The notes: generated by a model not told the origin, from the letters alone. A stretch of 64,000 bases of DNA from Hyphomicrobiales bacterium (GCA_900467685.1 UBQX01000025.1:1-64000); one strand, 5' to 3'; numbered from the stretch's first letter, positions 1 through 9,592 are shown. Program-made: numbers and translations.

Positions 1-46
1 GGATAGCTCGCCCCAAGAGGCGAAGCCGATTGGCGTGGCGAGCTTG

Positions 47-160
47 GTGAGGGGGGATTGAACGTCGAATGCATGGCGGCCCCCCCTCACCTGGAAAATC
101 TAGCACTTAGCCGTTGGCTAAGGTGCTGATTTTCCTTCCTCTCCCACAAGGGGAGAGGAC
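47..160. repeat. Rhizobial-type intergenic mosaic/palindromic element
   Basis: A G-run (ggtgaggggg) faces a C-run (cccccctcacc), followed by a long near-perfect hairpin at about 93-135 whose arms begin GGAAAATC and end TTAGCC around a 3-nt loop, then ctctcccacaaggggagagg. This composition matches the short palindromic mosaic elements common between genes in Rhizobiaceae; the family assignment is by resemblance, not by search. It lies just downstream of fdsA, where it could also act as a transcript 3' end. Similar tracts occur near 35100-35270 and 40190-40315. Bases 1-46 contain no recognisable gene. Confidence 0.6.
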
Positions 161-187
161 AGGCTGCGGGGTGCCATCCCATCACCA

Positions 188-3070
188 TCACTCTGCGGCT
201 TCCATCTTGCCGACGATGCGGCGGGAGCGGCGGGAGAGCTCGCTGTAATCTTCCTGCCATTCCGACGGACCGTTGGAAGGCGAGACCTGGACGGCGGTCA
301 CCTTGTATTCCGGGCAGTTCGTCGCCCAGTCCGAGAAGTCGGTGGTGATGACGTTGGCCTGCGTGTCCGGGTGGTGGAAGGTCGTGTACACGACGCCCGG
401 GGCCACGCGGTCGGTGATCAGTGCGCGCAGCGACGTATCGCCGGCGCGGGAGGTGAGGCGGATCCAGTCGCCGTCGCGGATGCCGCGGTTCTCGGCGTCG
501 TACGGATGGATTTCCAGGCGGTCCTCGGCGTGCCAGGCAACGTTTTCCGTGCGCCGCGTCTGCGCACCGACATTGTACTGGCTGAGGATGCGGCCCGTGG
601 TCAGCAGCAGCGGGAAGCGCGGGCCGGTCTTTTCGTCCGTCGCGACATATTCCGTGCGGATGAACTTGCCCTTGCCGCGCACGAAGCCGTCGACATGCAT
701 GATCGGCGAGCCTTCCGGATGCGTCTCGTTGCAGGGCCACTGCACCGAACCCTTTTCCTCCAGCAGTTCATAGGTCACGTTGGCGAAGCTCGGCGTCGTC
801 GCCGCGATCTCGGCCATGATCTCGGACGGATGGCTGTAGTTCCAGTTCAGGCCCATCGCCTTGGCCAGTTCCTGCGTCACTTCCCAGTCGCCATAGCCGT
901 TCTTCGGCGACATCACCTTGCGGACGCGGTTGATGCGGCGCTCGGCATTGGTGAAGGTGCCGTCCTTCTCGAGGAAGGTCGAGCCCGGCAGGAAGACATG
1001 GGCGTAGTTGGCGGTTTCGTTGAGGAACAGGTCCTGCACGACGACGCATTCCATCGCGGCGAGACCGGCCGAGACGTGATGCGTGTCGGGGTCGGACTGC
1101 AGAATGTCCTCGCCCTGAATGTAGATGCCCTTGAACGTACCCTCGACGGCGGCGTCGAGCATGTTCGGGATGCGCAGACCCGGCTCGTTGTTGAGCTTCA
1201 CGCCCCAGAGCTTTTCGAAAACGTCGCGCGTCGCGTCGTCCGAGATGTGGCGATAGCCCGGAAGTTCATGCGGGAAGGAGCCCATGTCGCAGGAGCCCTG
1301 CACATTGTTCTGCCCGCGCAGCGGGTTCACGCCGACGCCCTTGCGGCCGATATTGCCGGTCGCCATGGCGAGGTTGGCGATCGACATGACGGTGGTCGAG
1401 CCCTGGCTGTGTTCGGTGACGCCGAGGCCGTAATAGATCGCGCCATTGCCGCCAGTGGCGTAGAGGCGGGCGGCGCCGCGAATGAGATCGGCGGGAACGC
1501 CGGAGAGCTTTTCGATCTCTTCCGGGCTGTGACGCTTCTCGGCGACGAATTCGGCCCAGTCCTGGAATTCCGACCAGTCGCAGCGCTCGCGGATGAAGGC
1601 TTCGTTGTAGAGGCCTTCGGTGACGATGACATGGGCGAGCGCGGTGACGACCGCGACGTTGGTGCCGGGGCGGAGCGGCAGGTGGTAATCCGCCTTCACA
1701 TGCGGGCCATCCACCAGATCGATGCGGCGCGGGTCGATGACGATGAGCTTGGCGCCCTGACGCAGCCGCTTCTTCAGCCGCGAGCCGAAAACCGGGTGAC
1801 CGTCTGTCGGGTTCGCGCCGATGACGATGACGACATCGGTATGCTCTACGCTGTCGAAATCCTGCGTGCCAGCGGAGGTGCCGAAGGTCTGGCCGAGGCC
1901 GTAGCCGGTCGGCGAGTGGCAGACGCGGGCGCAGGTGTCTACATTGTTGTTGCCGAAGCCGGCGCGGATGAGCTTCTGGACGAGATAGGTCTCTTCGTTC
2001 GTGCAGCGCGAGGAGGTGATGCCGCCGACCGAGTCGCGGCCGTACTGCTTCTGGATCCGGCTAAATTCACGTGCCGTGTAGGTCAGCGCCTCTTCCCAGG
2101 AGACTTCGCGCCAGGGCTGGTCGATGCTCTCGCGGATCATCGGGTTGAGGATGCGGTCGCGATGCGTCGCATAGCCCCAGGCGAAGCGGCCCTTGACGCA
2201 GGAATGGCCGCGATTGGCTTTGCCGTCTTTCCACGGCACCATGCGCACGAGTTCTTCGCCGCGCATCTCGGCCTTGAAGGAGCAGCCGACGCCGCAATAG
2301 GCGCAGGTGGTGACGGCGGAATGTTCCGGCTGGCCGATCTCGATCACCGACTTTTCGGTCAGCGTCGCGGTCGGGCAGGCCTGCACGCAGGCGCCGCAGG
2401 AGACGCATTCGGAGGACAGGAAATCCTCATGCATGCCGGGCGACACGCGGCTGTCGAAGCCGCGGCCTTCGATGGTGAGCGCAAACGTGCCCTGCACCTC
2501 TTCGCAGGCGCGGACGCAGCGTGAGCAGACGATGCACTTGGCCGGATCGTAGGTGAAGTAAGGGTTCGATTCGTCCTTCGGCATCCAGCGGGCGTTGGTC
2601 TCGCCGACGCCGTCGCGGGCCTTCACATGGTTGTCGCCCTCGTAGCCATAGCGCACATCGCGCAGGCCGACTGCGCCGGCCATGTCCTGAAGCTCGCAAT
2701 CGCCATTGGCGGCGCAGGTCAGGCAATCCAGCGGGTGGTCGGAAATGTAGAGTTCCATTACGCCCTTGCGGATCGACTTCAGCCGCTCGGTCTGGGTGTG
2801 GACGACGAGGCCTTGCGCGACCGGCGTCGTGCAGGAGGCGGGCGTGCCGTTGCGGCCTTCGATCTCCACGAGACAGAGGCGGCAGGAGCCGAAGGCGTCA
2901 ACCATGTCGGTGGCGCAGAGCTTCGGCACCTGAATGCCGGCTTCCATCGAGGCGCGCATCAGCGACGTGCCTTCAGGCACGGTGATCTCGCGGCCGTCGA
3001 TGGTCAGCGTCACGGTCTTTTCGGATTTCGAGGCCGGGGTGCCGTAGTCGATTTCATGAATGAGGGACAT
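188..3070 (-). CDS. fdsA: NAD-dependent formate dehydrogenase, alpha (molybdenum) subunit
   Basis: Catalytic subunit of the soluble NAD-linked, oxygen-tolerant formate dehydrogenase, oxidising formate to CO2 in the cytoplasm. At 960 aa it has the usual FdsA length. Domains in order: N-terminal 2Fe-2S ferredoxin (residues ~18-95, FGSCRLC), His/Cys NuoG-type cluster (~100-140, LDCLTCAANGDC), two 4Fe-4S ferredoxin repeats (~178-240, CIVCSRC and CVSCGAC), a further 4Fe-4S site CAYCGVGC, then the bis-MGD molybdopterin domains. The cysteine of ARVCHSP is the expected Mo ligand. The ATG has a GGAGA-type ribosome site. It is the last visible gene of fdsGBA; the sulfuration chaperone fdhD/fdsC and fdsD that often follow would lie left of the window if present. 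Confidence 0.97.
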   Translation of the reverse strand: MSLIHEIDYGTPASKSEKTVTLTIDGREITVPEGTSLMRASMEAGIQVPKLCATDMVDAFGSCRLCLVEIEGRNGTPASCTTPVAQGLVVHTQTERLKSIRKGVMELYISDHPLDCLTCAANGDCELQDMAGAVGLRDVRYGYEGDNHVKARDGVGETNARWMPKDESNPYFTYDPAKCIVCSRCVRACEEVQGTFALTIEGRGFDSRVSPGMHEDFLSSECVSCGACVQACPTATLTEKSVIEIGQPEHSAVTTCAYCGVGCSFKAEMRGEELVRMVPWKDGKANRGHSCVKGRFAWGYATHRDRILNPMIRESIDQPWREVSWEEALTYTAREFSRIQKQYGRDSVGGITSSRCTNEETYLVQKLIRAGFGNNNVDTCARVCHSPTGYGLGQTFGTSAGTQDFDSVEHTDVVIVIGANPTDGHPVFGSRLKKRLRQGAKLIVIDPRRIDLVDGPHVKADYHLPLRPGTNVAVVTALAHVIVTEGLYNEAFIRERCDWSEFQDWAEFVAEKRHSPEEIEKLSGVPADLIRGAARLYATGGNGAIYYGLGVTEHSQGSTTVMSIANLAMATGNIGRKGVGVNPLRGQNNVQGSCDMGSFPHELPGYRHISDDATRDVFEKLWGVKLNNEPGLRIPNMLDAAVEGTFKGIYIQGEDILQSDPDTHHVSAGLAAMECVVVQDLFLNETANYAHVFLPGSTFLEKDGTFTNAERRINRVRKVMSPKNGYGDWEVTQELAKAMGLNWNYSHPSEIMAEIAATTPSFANVTYELLEEKGSVQWPCNETHPEGSPIMHVDGFVRGKGKFIRTEYVATDEKTGPRFPLLLTTGRILSQYNVGAQTRRTENVAWHAEDRLEIHPYDAENRGIRDGDWIRLTSRAGDTSLRALITDRVAPGVVYTTFHHPDTQANVITTDFSDWATNCPEYKVTAVQVSPSNGPSEWQEDYSELSRRSRRIVGKMEAAE

Positions 3071-3127
3071 GAGCTGTCTCCTATGCGAAATGGGGGAGGA
3101 TGCGGGCGGCGGTGGCGTGCAGCATGA

Positions 3128-4687
3128 TTATTCCGCCGCCTCCAGCCTGGCTGAGCCCACGAAATCATCGGGGAAATGTGTGATCGCGCTCATCACCGGA
3201 TAGGGCGTGAAGCCGCCCAGCGCGCAGAGCGAGCCGAATTTCATCGTGTTGCAGAGGTCGGTTACGAGATCGAGGCTCTTCTTCGGCTCGATGCCGGCGG
3301 CGATCTTGTCCATGACCTCGACGCCGCGCGTCGAACCGATGCGACAGGGTGTGCATTTGCCGCAGCTCTCGACCGCGCAGAATTCAAAGGCGAAGCGGGC
3401 CATTTTCAGCATGTCGGCGCTGTCGTCGAAGACGGTGATGCCGGCGTGGCCGATGAGGCCGCCGCGTGCGGCGAAGGCTTCGTAGTCAAAGGGCGTGTCG
3501 AAGAGGGCGGGCGGGAAATAGGCGCCGAGGGGGCCGCCGACCTGGACCGCCTTGATCGGGCGCCCGGTGGCGGTGCCGCCGGCGATGCCTTCGACGATTT
3601 CCCCAAGCGTGAGGCCGAAGGCGGTTTCGTAGAGGCCGGCATGTCTCGCATTGCCGGCGATCTGGATCGGGATCGTGCCGCGCGAACGGCCCATGCCGAA
3701 GTCACGATAGTATTCGGCACCCTCGTCCAGGATGATCGGCACGGAGGCGAGCGAGATGACGTTGTTGACCACCGTCGGCTTGCCGAACAGGCCTTCGAGG
3801 GCCGGGAGCGGCGGCTTGGAGCGGACGACGCCGCGCTTGCCTTCCAGTGCGTTCAGCAGCGAGGTTTCCTCGCCGCAGACATAGGCGCCGGCGCCGACGC
3901 GCATTTCCATGTCGAAGGCATGATGCGAACCAAGCACCGAGAGGCCGAGAATGCCGGCGCCGCGGGCGATTTCGATCGCCTTGTTGAAGACCTCGATTGC
4001 CAGCGGATATTCGGAGCGGGTGAAGATGTAGCCCTTGGTCGCGCCGGTGGCGAGGCCGGCAATCACCATGCCTTCGATCAGCACGAAGGGATCGCCTTCC
4101 ATGATCATGCGGTCGGCAAAGGTGGCGCTGTCGCCCTCGTCGGCATTGCAGACAATGTATTTCTGGCTGGCCTTGGCGTGGAGCACGGTGTTCCACTTGA
4201 CGCCAGTCGGGAAGCCGGCGCCACCGCGGCCGCGCAGGCCGCTGTCGGTGACTTCCTTGACGATGTCGGCGGCATGCATGGCGAGCGCCGAACGCAGGCC
4301 CTTGAGACCGCCATGGGCTTCATAGTCGGGAAGCGAAAGAGGATCGATCACACCGCAGCGCGCGAAGGTGAGGCGTGTCTGGTTCTTGAGGAAGTGAATG
4401 TCTTCCGTCGGGCCCAGATAGAGCGGATGTCCTGCCTTGCCCTCAAGAAGGCCGGCTTCGATCAGCGGTTCGACATCGGTGGCCTTGACGGGGCCGTAGG
4501 CGATGCGGCCTTCCGGCGTCTCGACCTCGACCAGAGGCTCCAGCCAGTGCATGCCGCGCGAGCCGTTGCGGACGATGATGGCGTCATGACCCTCGGAGGC
4601 GACGGCATATTGCAAGGCCTTGGCGACATGATTTGCGCCGAGTGCGACGGCTGCAGAATCGCGGGGGACGTAAATCTTGATGCTCAT
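3128..4687 (-). CDS. fdsB: NAD-dependent formate dehydrogenase, beta (NADH-binding) subunit
   Basis: Diaphorase subunit of 519 aa homologous to NuoF fused to an N-terminal thioredoxin-like region. It carries FMN, binds NAD+ and passes electrons from the FdsA clusters to NAD+. The glycine-rich LRGRGGAGFPTG (FMN/NAD site, ~residue 175), GAGAYVCGEETSLL and the C-terminal 4Fe-4S motif ESCGKCTPCRIG are all present. Its start overlaps the fdsG stop as ATGA, implying translational coupling, and fdsA follows 57 bp later. Intact, with no missing motif. Confidence 0.97.
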   Translation of the reverse strand: MSIKIYVPRDSAAVALGANHVAKALQYAVASEGHDAIIVRNGSRGMHWLEPLVEVETPEGRIAYGPVKATDVEPLIEAGLLEGKAGHPLYLGPTEDIHFLKNQTRLTFARCGVIDPLSLPDYEAHGGLKGLRSALAMHAADIVKEVTDSGLRGRGGAGFPTGVKWNTVLHAKASQKYIVCNADEGDSATFADRMIMEGDPFVLIEGMVIAGLATGATKGYIFTRSEYPLAIEVFNKAIEIARGAGILGLSVLGSHHAFDMEMRVGAGAYVCGEETSLLNALEGKRGVVRSKPPLPALEGLFGKPTVVNNVISLASVPIILDEGAEYYRDFGMGRSRGTIPIQIAGNARHAGLYETAFGLTLGEIVEGIAGGTATGRPIKAVQVGGPLGAYFPPALFDTPFDYEAFAARGGLIGHAGITVFDDSADMLKMARFAFEFCAVESCGKCTPCRIGSTRGVEVMDKIAAGIEPKKSLDLVTDLCNTMKFGSLCALGGFTPYPVMSAITHFPDDFVGSARLEAAE

Positions 4688-5163
4688 TGGCCAGCCTCCG
4701 AAAGGGCAGCCTTGATGCTGGCGAGATCCGCGCGGCCGATCAACTCGCCGTCCAGCATGGCCGCCGGGGCGCAGGAACAGAGGCCGAGACAGAAGACGGG
4801 CTCCAACGTGACACGGCCATCGGGTGTCGTCTCGTGCCAGTCGATGCCGAAGGCCTCGCGGACCGAATTGCAGAAGGCCTCGCCGCCGATCGACTGGCAG
4901 GCCTCGGCGCGACAGAGCTTCAGTACGTGGCGGCCAGCCGGTTCGGCGCGGTAATCATGATAGAAGGACACGACACCATGCACTTCGGCGCGCGACAGGT
5001 TCAGTTCCTTGGCGATCAGTGGCAGGACAGATTGGGGCACATGGCCGAATTCTTCCTGGAGCGCATGCAGGATCGGCAGGAGCGGACCTTCCAGAGTCTT
5101 GAGCGATCTGACGATCTCAAGCGCGCGCAATTCCACGCCGCCAAGGGGATTGTGAATATTCAA
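4684..5163 (-). CDS. fdsG: NAD-dependent formate dehydrogenase, gamma (2Fe-2S, NuoE-like) subunit
   Basis: NuoE/HoxE-like subunit with a thioredoxin-fold 2Fe-2S cluster; the four ligands are in CRAEAC and CLGLCSC. It completes the FdsG-FdsB electron-transfer module. I chose the TTG start at 5163 (MNIHNPLGG..., 159 aa) because GGGAGG sits 8 nt before it. An in-frame ATG at 5202 would add 13 residues but has no visible ribosome site. First gene of the fdsGBA operon, co-oriented with the LysR gene whose stop lies about 110 bp upstream; a LysR/OxyR-like palindrome sits in that gap. Confidence 0.93.
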   Translation of the reverse strand: MNIHNPLGGVELRALEIVRSLKTLEGPLLPILHALQEEFGHVPQSVLPLIAKELNLSRAEVHGVVSFYHDYRAEPAGRHVLKLCRAEACQSIGGEAFCNSVREAFGIDWHETTPDGRVTLEPVFCLGLCSCAPAAMLDGELIGRADLASIKAALSEAGQ

Positions 5164-5257
5164 GGGGCCGACCTCCCGGAGCAAACTCTGCTCAACGTAC
5201 ATTATCGGGCGACCATGGCTATCGGATGGACGGCGGTCAATATTCCTTATCCGTCAA

Positions 5258-5278
5258 TTGATAGGTATTCTCTATCAA
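5258..5278 (-). promoter_or_regulatory. LysR-type (ATAG-N7-CTAT) operator of the fds operon
   Basis: A perfect 7+7+7 inverted repeat, TTGATAG-N7-CTATCAA, lies between the LysR gene and fdsG and overlaps the LysR stop codon. It contains both the T-N11-A LysR signature and the ATAG-N7-CTAT half-box known for OxyR. It is about 95 bp upstream of the chosen fdsG start, a typical activator position. That the adjacent LysR binds it is inference. Confidence 0.6.
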
Positions 5279-6177
5279 GAAATCACTAACTGCCCCTTAT
5301 CGGCTATCGTCTTCGCCGCCCCGAGAAGGGCGCGAACGAGCGGCGTGGCCGGGTCGCGCGGCGCGGTCACGATGCCGACAAGATGGCCGGATTCCGGGCG
5401 ATCGAGTTCAATGGCGCGGACCTTGTTCTGGTAACCGAAGGCCTCGATCATGCCGGCGGGCAGGATGGTGGCCCATTCGCCGGAGAGAACGTGCGAGAAG
5501 AGAACCACGATGGAGTTCGATTCCATTCGCGCCCGTGGCCGTGTTCCAGCCTCTTCGAAATGGCGATCGATGATGCGGCGGTTCTGCATGTCCGTCGTCA
5601 GCAGACAGAGATCGAGGGCTGCCGCGTCTTCCCAGGTGACACTCGTGCGGCCGGCGAACGGATGCTGACGGGAGACGAGCATATAGTAGCGTTCGCGATA
5701 AAGCGGGACCGTCTGGACGCGACCCACAGGCTCTCCACCCAGATAGGTGAGCCCGGCATCGACTTCGAAGTTCTCGATCAGTTCGAGGATCTGATCCGAG
5801 GTCGCGGAGCGGATCGAGAAGGTGACTTCCGGGTGGCGCTTCTTGAAGATCTCCGTGATCTTCGGCGTGAAGGCGAGTGCGGTCGGAATGACGGCGAGGC
5901 GCAGGTGTCCGGAAAGGCCTGAGCGCACTTCGCGCATTTCGTCGCGCAGCGCTCTTGTATCGGCGACGATCTTGCGCGCCCATATCAGCACGCGTTCGCC
6001 TTCCGGCGTCAGGCCCTGAAAGCGTGAGCCGCGTTGAACGAGCAGAACGCCCAGTTGATCCTCAAGCTGCCGAATCCCGGCGGATAGCGTGGGTTGCGTC
6101 ACGCCGCATTCCTCGGCCGCGCGCCCGAAATGCCGGGATCTTGCCAGAGCAATAAAGAATTCAAGCTTTGAGATCAT
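5275..6177 (-). CDS. LysR-family transcriptional regulator, probable fds activator
   Basis: 300-aa LysR protein. The N-terminal winged helix-turn-helix (residues ~1-60) contains the typical HFGRAAEECGVTQPTLSAGI stretch, followed by a LysR substrate-binding domain (~90-290). General appearance is OxyR/CysB-class, and the LysR genes beside rhizobial fds operons are of this type. It lies immediately upstream of and co-oriented with fdsGBA, with an ATAG-N7-CTAT palindrome at its 3' end. Regulation of formate dehydrogenase is inferred from position; the inducer cannot be read from sequence. Confidence 0.9.
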   Translation of the reverse strand: MISKLEFFIALARSRHFGRAAEECGVTQPTLSAGIRQLEDQLGVLLVQRGSRFQGLTPEGERVLIWARKIVADTRALRDEMREVRSGLSGHLRLAVIPTALAFTPKITEIFKKRHPEVTFSIRSATSDQILELIENFEVDAGLTYLGGEPVGRVQTVPLYRERYYMLVSRQHPFAGRTSVTWEDAAALDLCLLTTDMQNRRIIDRHFEEAGTRPRARMESNSIVVLFSHVLSGEWATILPAGMIEAFGYQNKVRAIELDRPESGHLVGIVTAPRDPATPLVRALLGAAKTIADKGQLVIS

Positions 6178-6374
6178 GCGCTGCCGTTCCGGTATTGTTA
6201 TGCCGTCCAGCCCCGTGCGGATCCATCTTTCACAACACTCATCTTGGCAGTTTCGCTAAGATTGCAGTGTTGTTGTCTCTTATAACGGATTTTTGCATAG
6301 GCGTTCCCTATGAATAACGTGAGCAAATCAATTCTGGATTTCGAAACGCTCAAAATTCTTTGCTGGCGTACAAA

Positions 6375-6405
6375 AAATCCGCGGCCTTTGCGGGGCCGCG
6401 GATTT
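6375..6405 (-). terminator. Intrinsic terminator of the molybdenum-hydroxylase operon
   Basis: A perfect 12-bp stem (aaatccgcggcc / ggccgcggattt) with a 7-nt loop, followed on the minus strand by a T6 tract. It lies 30 bp past the stop of the CoxM-like gene. The remaining bases of the 6178-6435 gap include the LysR promoter region and show no gene. Confidence 0.88.
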
Positions 6406-6435
6406 CAACTTCTCGAATGCCTGCTGTGGACGATA

Positions 6436-7233
6436 TCAGCCGGCGGCGGCAACGGCGCGTTTCGCCATGACCTTCACGAGGTTGGCGCGATAGTCCGAGT
6501 TGCCGTGAATGTCGGCCATCATCATACCGGCATCGACAGAGACAGCGGCGAGCGCGTCCGGCGCCCAGGCGGCCTTGAGTGCCGCTTCCATGCCCTGATG
6601 GCGGAACACGCCGTTGGAGCCGGCACCGGTGACGGCGACGCGGACGTCCGAGCCCTTCTTGGCTACGAAAACGCCGGCCATGGCATAGCGCGAAGCCGGG
6701 TTCGGGAACTTCTGGTAGGCGGCCTTGTCCGGTGCCTCGAAGGAGAAGGAGACGATGATCTCGCCCTCTTCGAGCGCCGTTTCGAACATGCCGACGAAGA
6801 AGTCGTCTGCAGCGATTTCACGCTTGTTGGTCTTGACCGTCATGTTGAGCGCCAGCACGGCAGACGGATAGTCTGCCGCCGGGTCGTCATTGGCGACCGA
6901 GCCACCAATCGTGCCCATGTGGCGCACATGGGGGTCGCCGATGTGGCTTGCGAGACTGCAGAGCGCCGGGCACACGGCCTTGAGCGCGTCCGAGCTTGCG
7001 ACATCGTAATGCGAGGTGCCGGCGCCGATCGTGACATTGCGGCCATTGACCGTAATGCCCTTCATGGAGCCGATATGGCGCAGGTCGATCAGGTCGGACG
7101 GTGCCGCCAGACGCTGCTTCATCGTTGCGATCAGCGTCATGCCGCCGGCGAGGTATTTGCCCTCGCCCGCATTGCCCATCAGCTGGGCGGCCTCGTCCAC
7201 GGAAGAGGCGCGGTGGTAATTCGTCTCATACAT
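6436..7233 (-). CDS. CoxM-like FAD-binding subunit of a molybdenum hydroxylase
   Basis: 265-aa medium subunit of the xanthine dehydrogenase / CO dehydrogenase family. It binds FAD and moves electrons from the 2Fe-2S subunit to the acceptor. The FAD motifs AGGMTLIATMK (~residues 30-40) and TIGGSVANDDPAADYPSA (~110-125) are clear, with the CO-dehydrogenase flavoprotein C-terminal domain after them. Last gene of the S-L-M operon: its start lies 13 bp after the large-subunit stop with GGGAG between, and an intrinsic terminator follows. Confidence 0.92.
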   Translation of the reverse strand: MYETNYHRASSVDEAAQLMGNAGEGKYLAGGMTLIATMKQRLAAPSDLIDLRHIGSMKGITVNGRNVTIGAGTSHYDVASSDALKAVCPALCSLASHIGDPHVRHMGTIGGSVANDDPAADYPSAVLALNMTVKTNKREIAADDFFVGMFETALEEGEIIVSFSFEAPDKAAYQKFPNPASRYAMAGVFVAKKGSDVRVAVTGAGSNGVFRHQGMEAALKAAWAPDALAAVSVDAGMMMADIHGNSDYRANLVKVMAKRAVAAAG

Positions 7234-7246
7234 GGTTGCTTCTCCC

Positions 7247-9592
7247 TCAGTGACCGTGCATCGCCGCCCAGACCTTGGCGGGCGTGGCGGGCATGGTCAG
7301 GTTGTTATTGCCGATGGCGTCGGTGATGGCGTTGATCACCGCCGGCGGCGAGCCGATGGCACCGGCCTCGCCGCAGCCCTTGAGACCCAGCGGATTGCTG
7401 GGGCAGGGCGTCGTCTGGTGCGAGACCTTGTAGGACGGCAGGTCGTCGGCGCGCGGCATGGCATAGTCCATGTAGCTGGCCGTCAGCAGCTGGCCGGTCG
7501 ATGCATCATACTGAACGCCTTCCAGCAGCGCCTGGCCGATACCCTGCGCGATGCCGCCATGCACCTGGCCTTCGACGATCATCGGGTTGATGATGTTGCC
7601 GAAATCGTCGGCGGCGACGAACTGGATGATCTGGGTCTTGCCGGTATCCGGATCGACCTCGACTTCGCAGATATAGCAGCCGGCGGGGAAGGTGAAGTTC
7701 GACGGGTCGTAGAACGCGCCTTCCTTCAGGCCCGGCTCCATGCCGGCAGGCAGGTTGTGGGCGGTATAGGCGGCAAGCGCCATCTGGAACCACGGCAGCG
7801 TCTTGTCGGTGCCGGCGACCTTCAGCTCGCCGTTTTCGATGACGATGTCATTTTCGGATGCCTCCAGCAGGTGGGCGGCAATCTTCTTCGCCTTGGCTTC
7901 GACCTTGTCGAGCGCCTTGACGATAGCCGACATGCCGACCGCACCGGAGCGCGATCCATAGGTGCCCATGCCCATCTGCACCTTGTCGGTGTCGCCGTGG
8001 ACGATGGAGATGCTGTCGATCGGAAGGCCGAGGCGCGAGGCGACCAGCTGTGCAAAGGTCGTTTCATGGCCCTGGCCGTGGCTGTGTGAGCCGGTGAGCA
8101 CTTCAATCGTGCCGACCGCGTTGACGCGCACTTCCGCCGACTCCCAGAGACCGACGCCGGCGCCGAGCGAACCGACCGCCGCCGACGGCGCAATGCCGCA
8201 GGCTTCGATGTAGCAGCTCATGCCGATGCCGCGCTTCTTGCCGCGCCGTTCTGCTTCCGCCTTGCGGGCGGGGAAGCCGGCCCAGTCAGCTTCCGCCATG
8301 GCGGCGTCCAGCGAGGCCTGGAAATCGCCGGTGTCGTAATTCATGATGACCGGTGTCTGGTGGGGGAACTGGCGTACGAAGTTGATCGAGCGCAGCTCGG
8401 CGGGCGACATGCCGAGTTCCCGAGCCGCCGTCTCCATCGTGCGTTCCAGCAGATAGGTCGCTTCCGGGCGGCCGGCACCGCGATAGGCATCGACCGGTGC
8501 GGTGTTGGTGTAGACCGCATGCACGTTGGCATAGATGGCCGGCAGATTGTACTGGCCGGACAGCAGCGTCGCATAGAGATAGGTCGGCACGGCAGCCGAG
8601 AAGAGCGACATGTAGGCGCCGAAGTTGGCGGTCGTGTCGACTTTCAGCGCGGTCACCCGATGGTTCGCGTCGAAGGCCATCTTAACCTTGGAGACATGGT
8701 CGCGGCCATGCGCGTCGGTGAGGAAGGCTTCGGTGCGGTCGGACGTCCACTTCACCGGAACGCCGGTCTTCCTGGAGGCCCAGAGACAGGTGATCTCTTC
8801 CGGATAGATGTAGATCTTCGAGCCAAAGCCGCCGCCGACGTCGGGGGCAATCACGCGCAGCTTGTTTTCCGGCGCGACATTGTAGAAGGCGCTCATCACG
8901 AGGCGGGCCGCATGCGGGTTCTGGCTCGTGGTGTAGCAGGTGTAGTGATCTTCGGCGGTGTCGTAGATGCCCAGGGCCGCCCGCGGCTCCATCGGGTTCG
9001 GCGACAGGCGGTTGTTGTGGATCTCGATCTCGGTGATGTGGGCTGCCGAGGCAAGCGCCGCATCGACTGCGCCTTCGTCGCCGATATGCCAGTCGTAAAT
9101 CTGGTTGCCGGGGGCGTTGGCGTGGATCTGCGGTGCGCCCGGCTTCAGGGCGTCGATGGCTTCGGTGACGGCCGGAAGCACCTCGTAGTCGACGACCACG
9201 GCTTCGGCGGCGTCGCGCGCCTCGCCGATGCTGTCAGCAATTACAACCGCGACGGCGTCGCCGACATAGCGCACGGTGTCATAGGCCAGCGGGCGCCAGT
9301 CGCCCATGTTCATCGGCGAGCCATCCTTGGAATGGATCATCCAGCCGCAGATAAGGCTGCCGATGCCATCTTCCTTCATCGCGCGGCCTTCCAGCACGTC
9401 GATGACGCCCGGCATGTCCTTGGCAGCGGAAAGGTCGATGCTCTTGATCTTCGCATGTGCGTGGGGGCTGCGGACAAAGACCGCATATTTCATCCCCGGC
9501 ACCTTCATATCGTCCACATACCGGCCCTTGCCGGTCAGGAAGCGCTTGTCTTCCTTGCGCGCAACGCGTGCGCCAATACCTTCAACACCCAT
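7247..9592 (-). CDS. CoxL-like molybdopterin-binding large subunit, form II
   Basis: 781-aa catalytic subunit of the aldehyde oxidase / xanthine dehydrogenase fold; the N-terminal a/b-hammerhead domain (~20-130) is followed by the Mo-pterin domains. The active-site loop reads AYRGAGR near residue 370, the form II signature, not AYXCSFR of true form I CO dehydrogenase, so the Cu-S-Mo cysteine is absent. The catalytic Glu region GCGEAGAIGSPPA is present near the C-terminus. Order S-L-M also fits form II (form I is M-S-L). The physiological substrate is unknown: slow CO oxidation or hydroxylation of another small organic compound. No cox accessory gene is adjacent. GGGAGG precedes the ATG. Confidence 0.92.
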   Translation of the reverse strand: MGVEGIGARVARKEDKRFLTGKGRYVDDMKVPGMKYAVFVRSPHAHAKIKSIDLSAAKDMPGVIDVLEGRAMKEDGIGSLICGWMIHSKDGSPMNMGDWRPLAYDTVRYVGDAVAVVIADSIGEARDAAEAVVVDYEVLPAVTEAIDALKPGAPQIHANAPGNQIYDWHIGDEGAVDAALASAAHITEIEIHNNRLSPNPMEPRAALGIYDTAEDHYTCYTTSQNPHAARLVMSAFYNVAPENKLRVIAPDVGGGFGSKIYIYPEEITCLWASRKTGVPVKWTSDRTEAFLTDAHGRDHVSKVKMAFDANHRVTALKVDTTANFGAYMSLFSAAVPTYLYATLLSGQYNLPAIYANVHAVYTNTAPVDAYRGAGRPEATYLLERTMETAARELGMSPAELRSINFVRQFPHQTPVIMNYDTGDFQASLDAAMAEADWAGFPARKAEAERRGKKRGIGMSCYIEACGIAPSAAVGSLGAGVGLWESAEVRVNAVGTIEVLTGSHSHGQGHETTFAQLVASRLGLPIDSISIVHGDTDKVQMGMGTYGSRSGAVGMSAIVKALDKVEAKAKKIAAHLLEASENDIVIENGELKVAGTDKTLPWFQMALAAYTAHNLPAGMEPGLKEGAFYDPSNFTFPAGCYICEVEVDPDTGKTQIIQFVAADDFGNIINPMIVEGQVHGGIAQGIGQALLEGVQYDASTGQLLTASYMDYAMPRADDLPSYKVSHQTTPCPSNPLGLKGCGEAGAIGSPPAVINAITDAIGNNNLTMPATPAKVWAAMHGH

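Noticed and set aside
371-2524. Long plus-strand open frame opposite fdsA
   Set aside because: High-GC antisense shadow of a gene whose every cluster motif is intact on the minus strand; the plus-strand translation has no family features.
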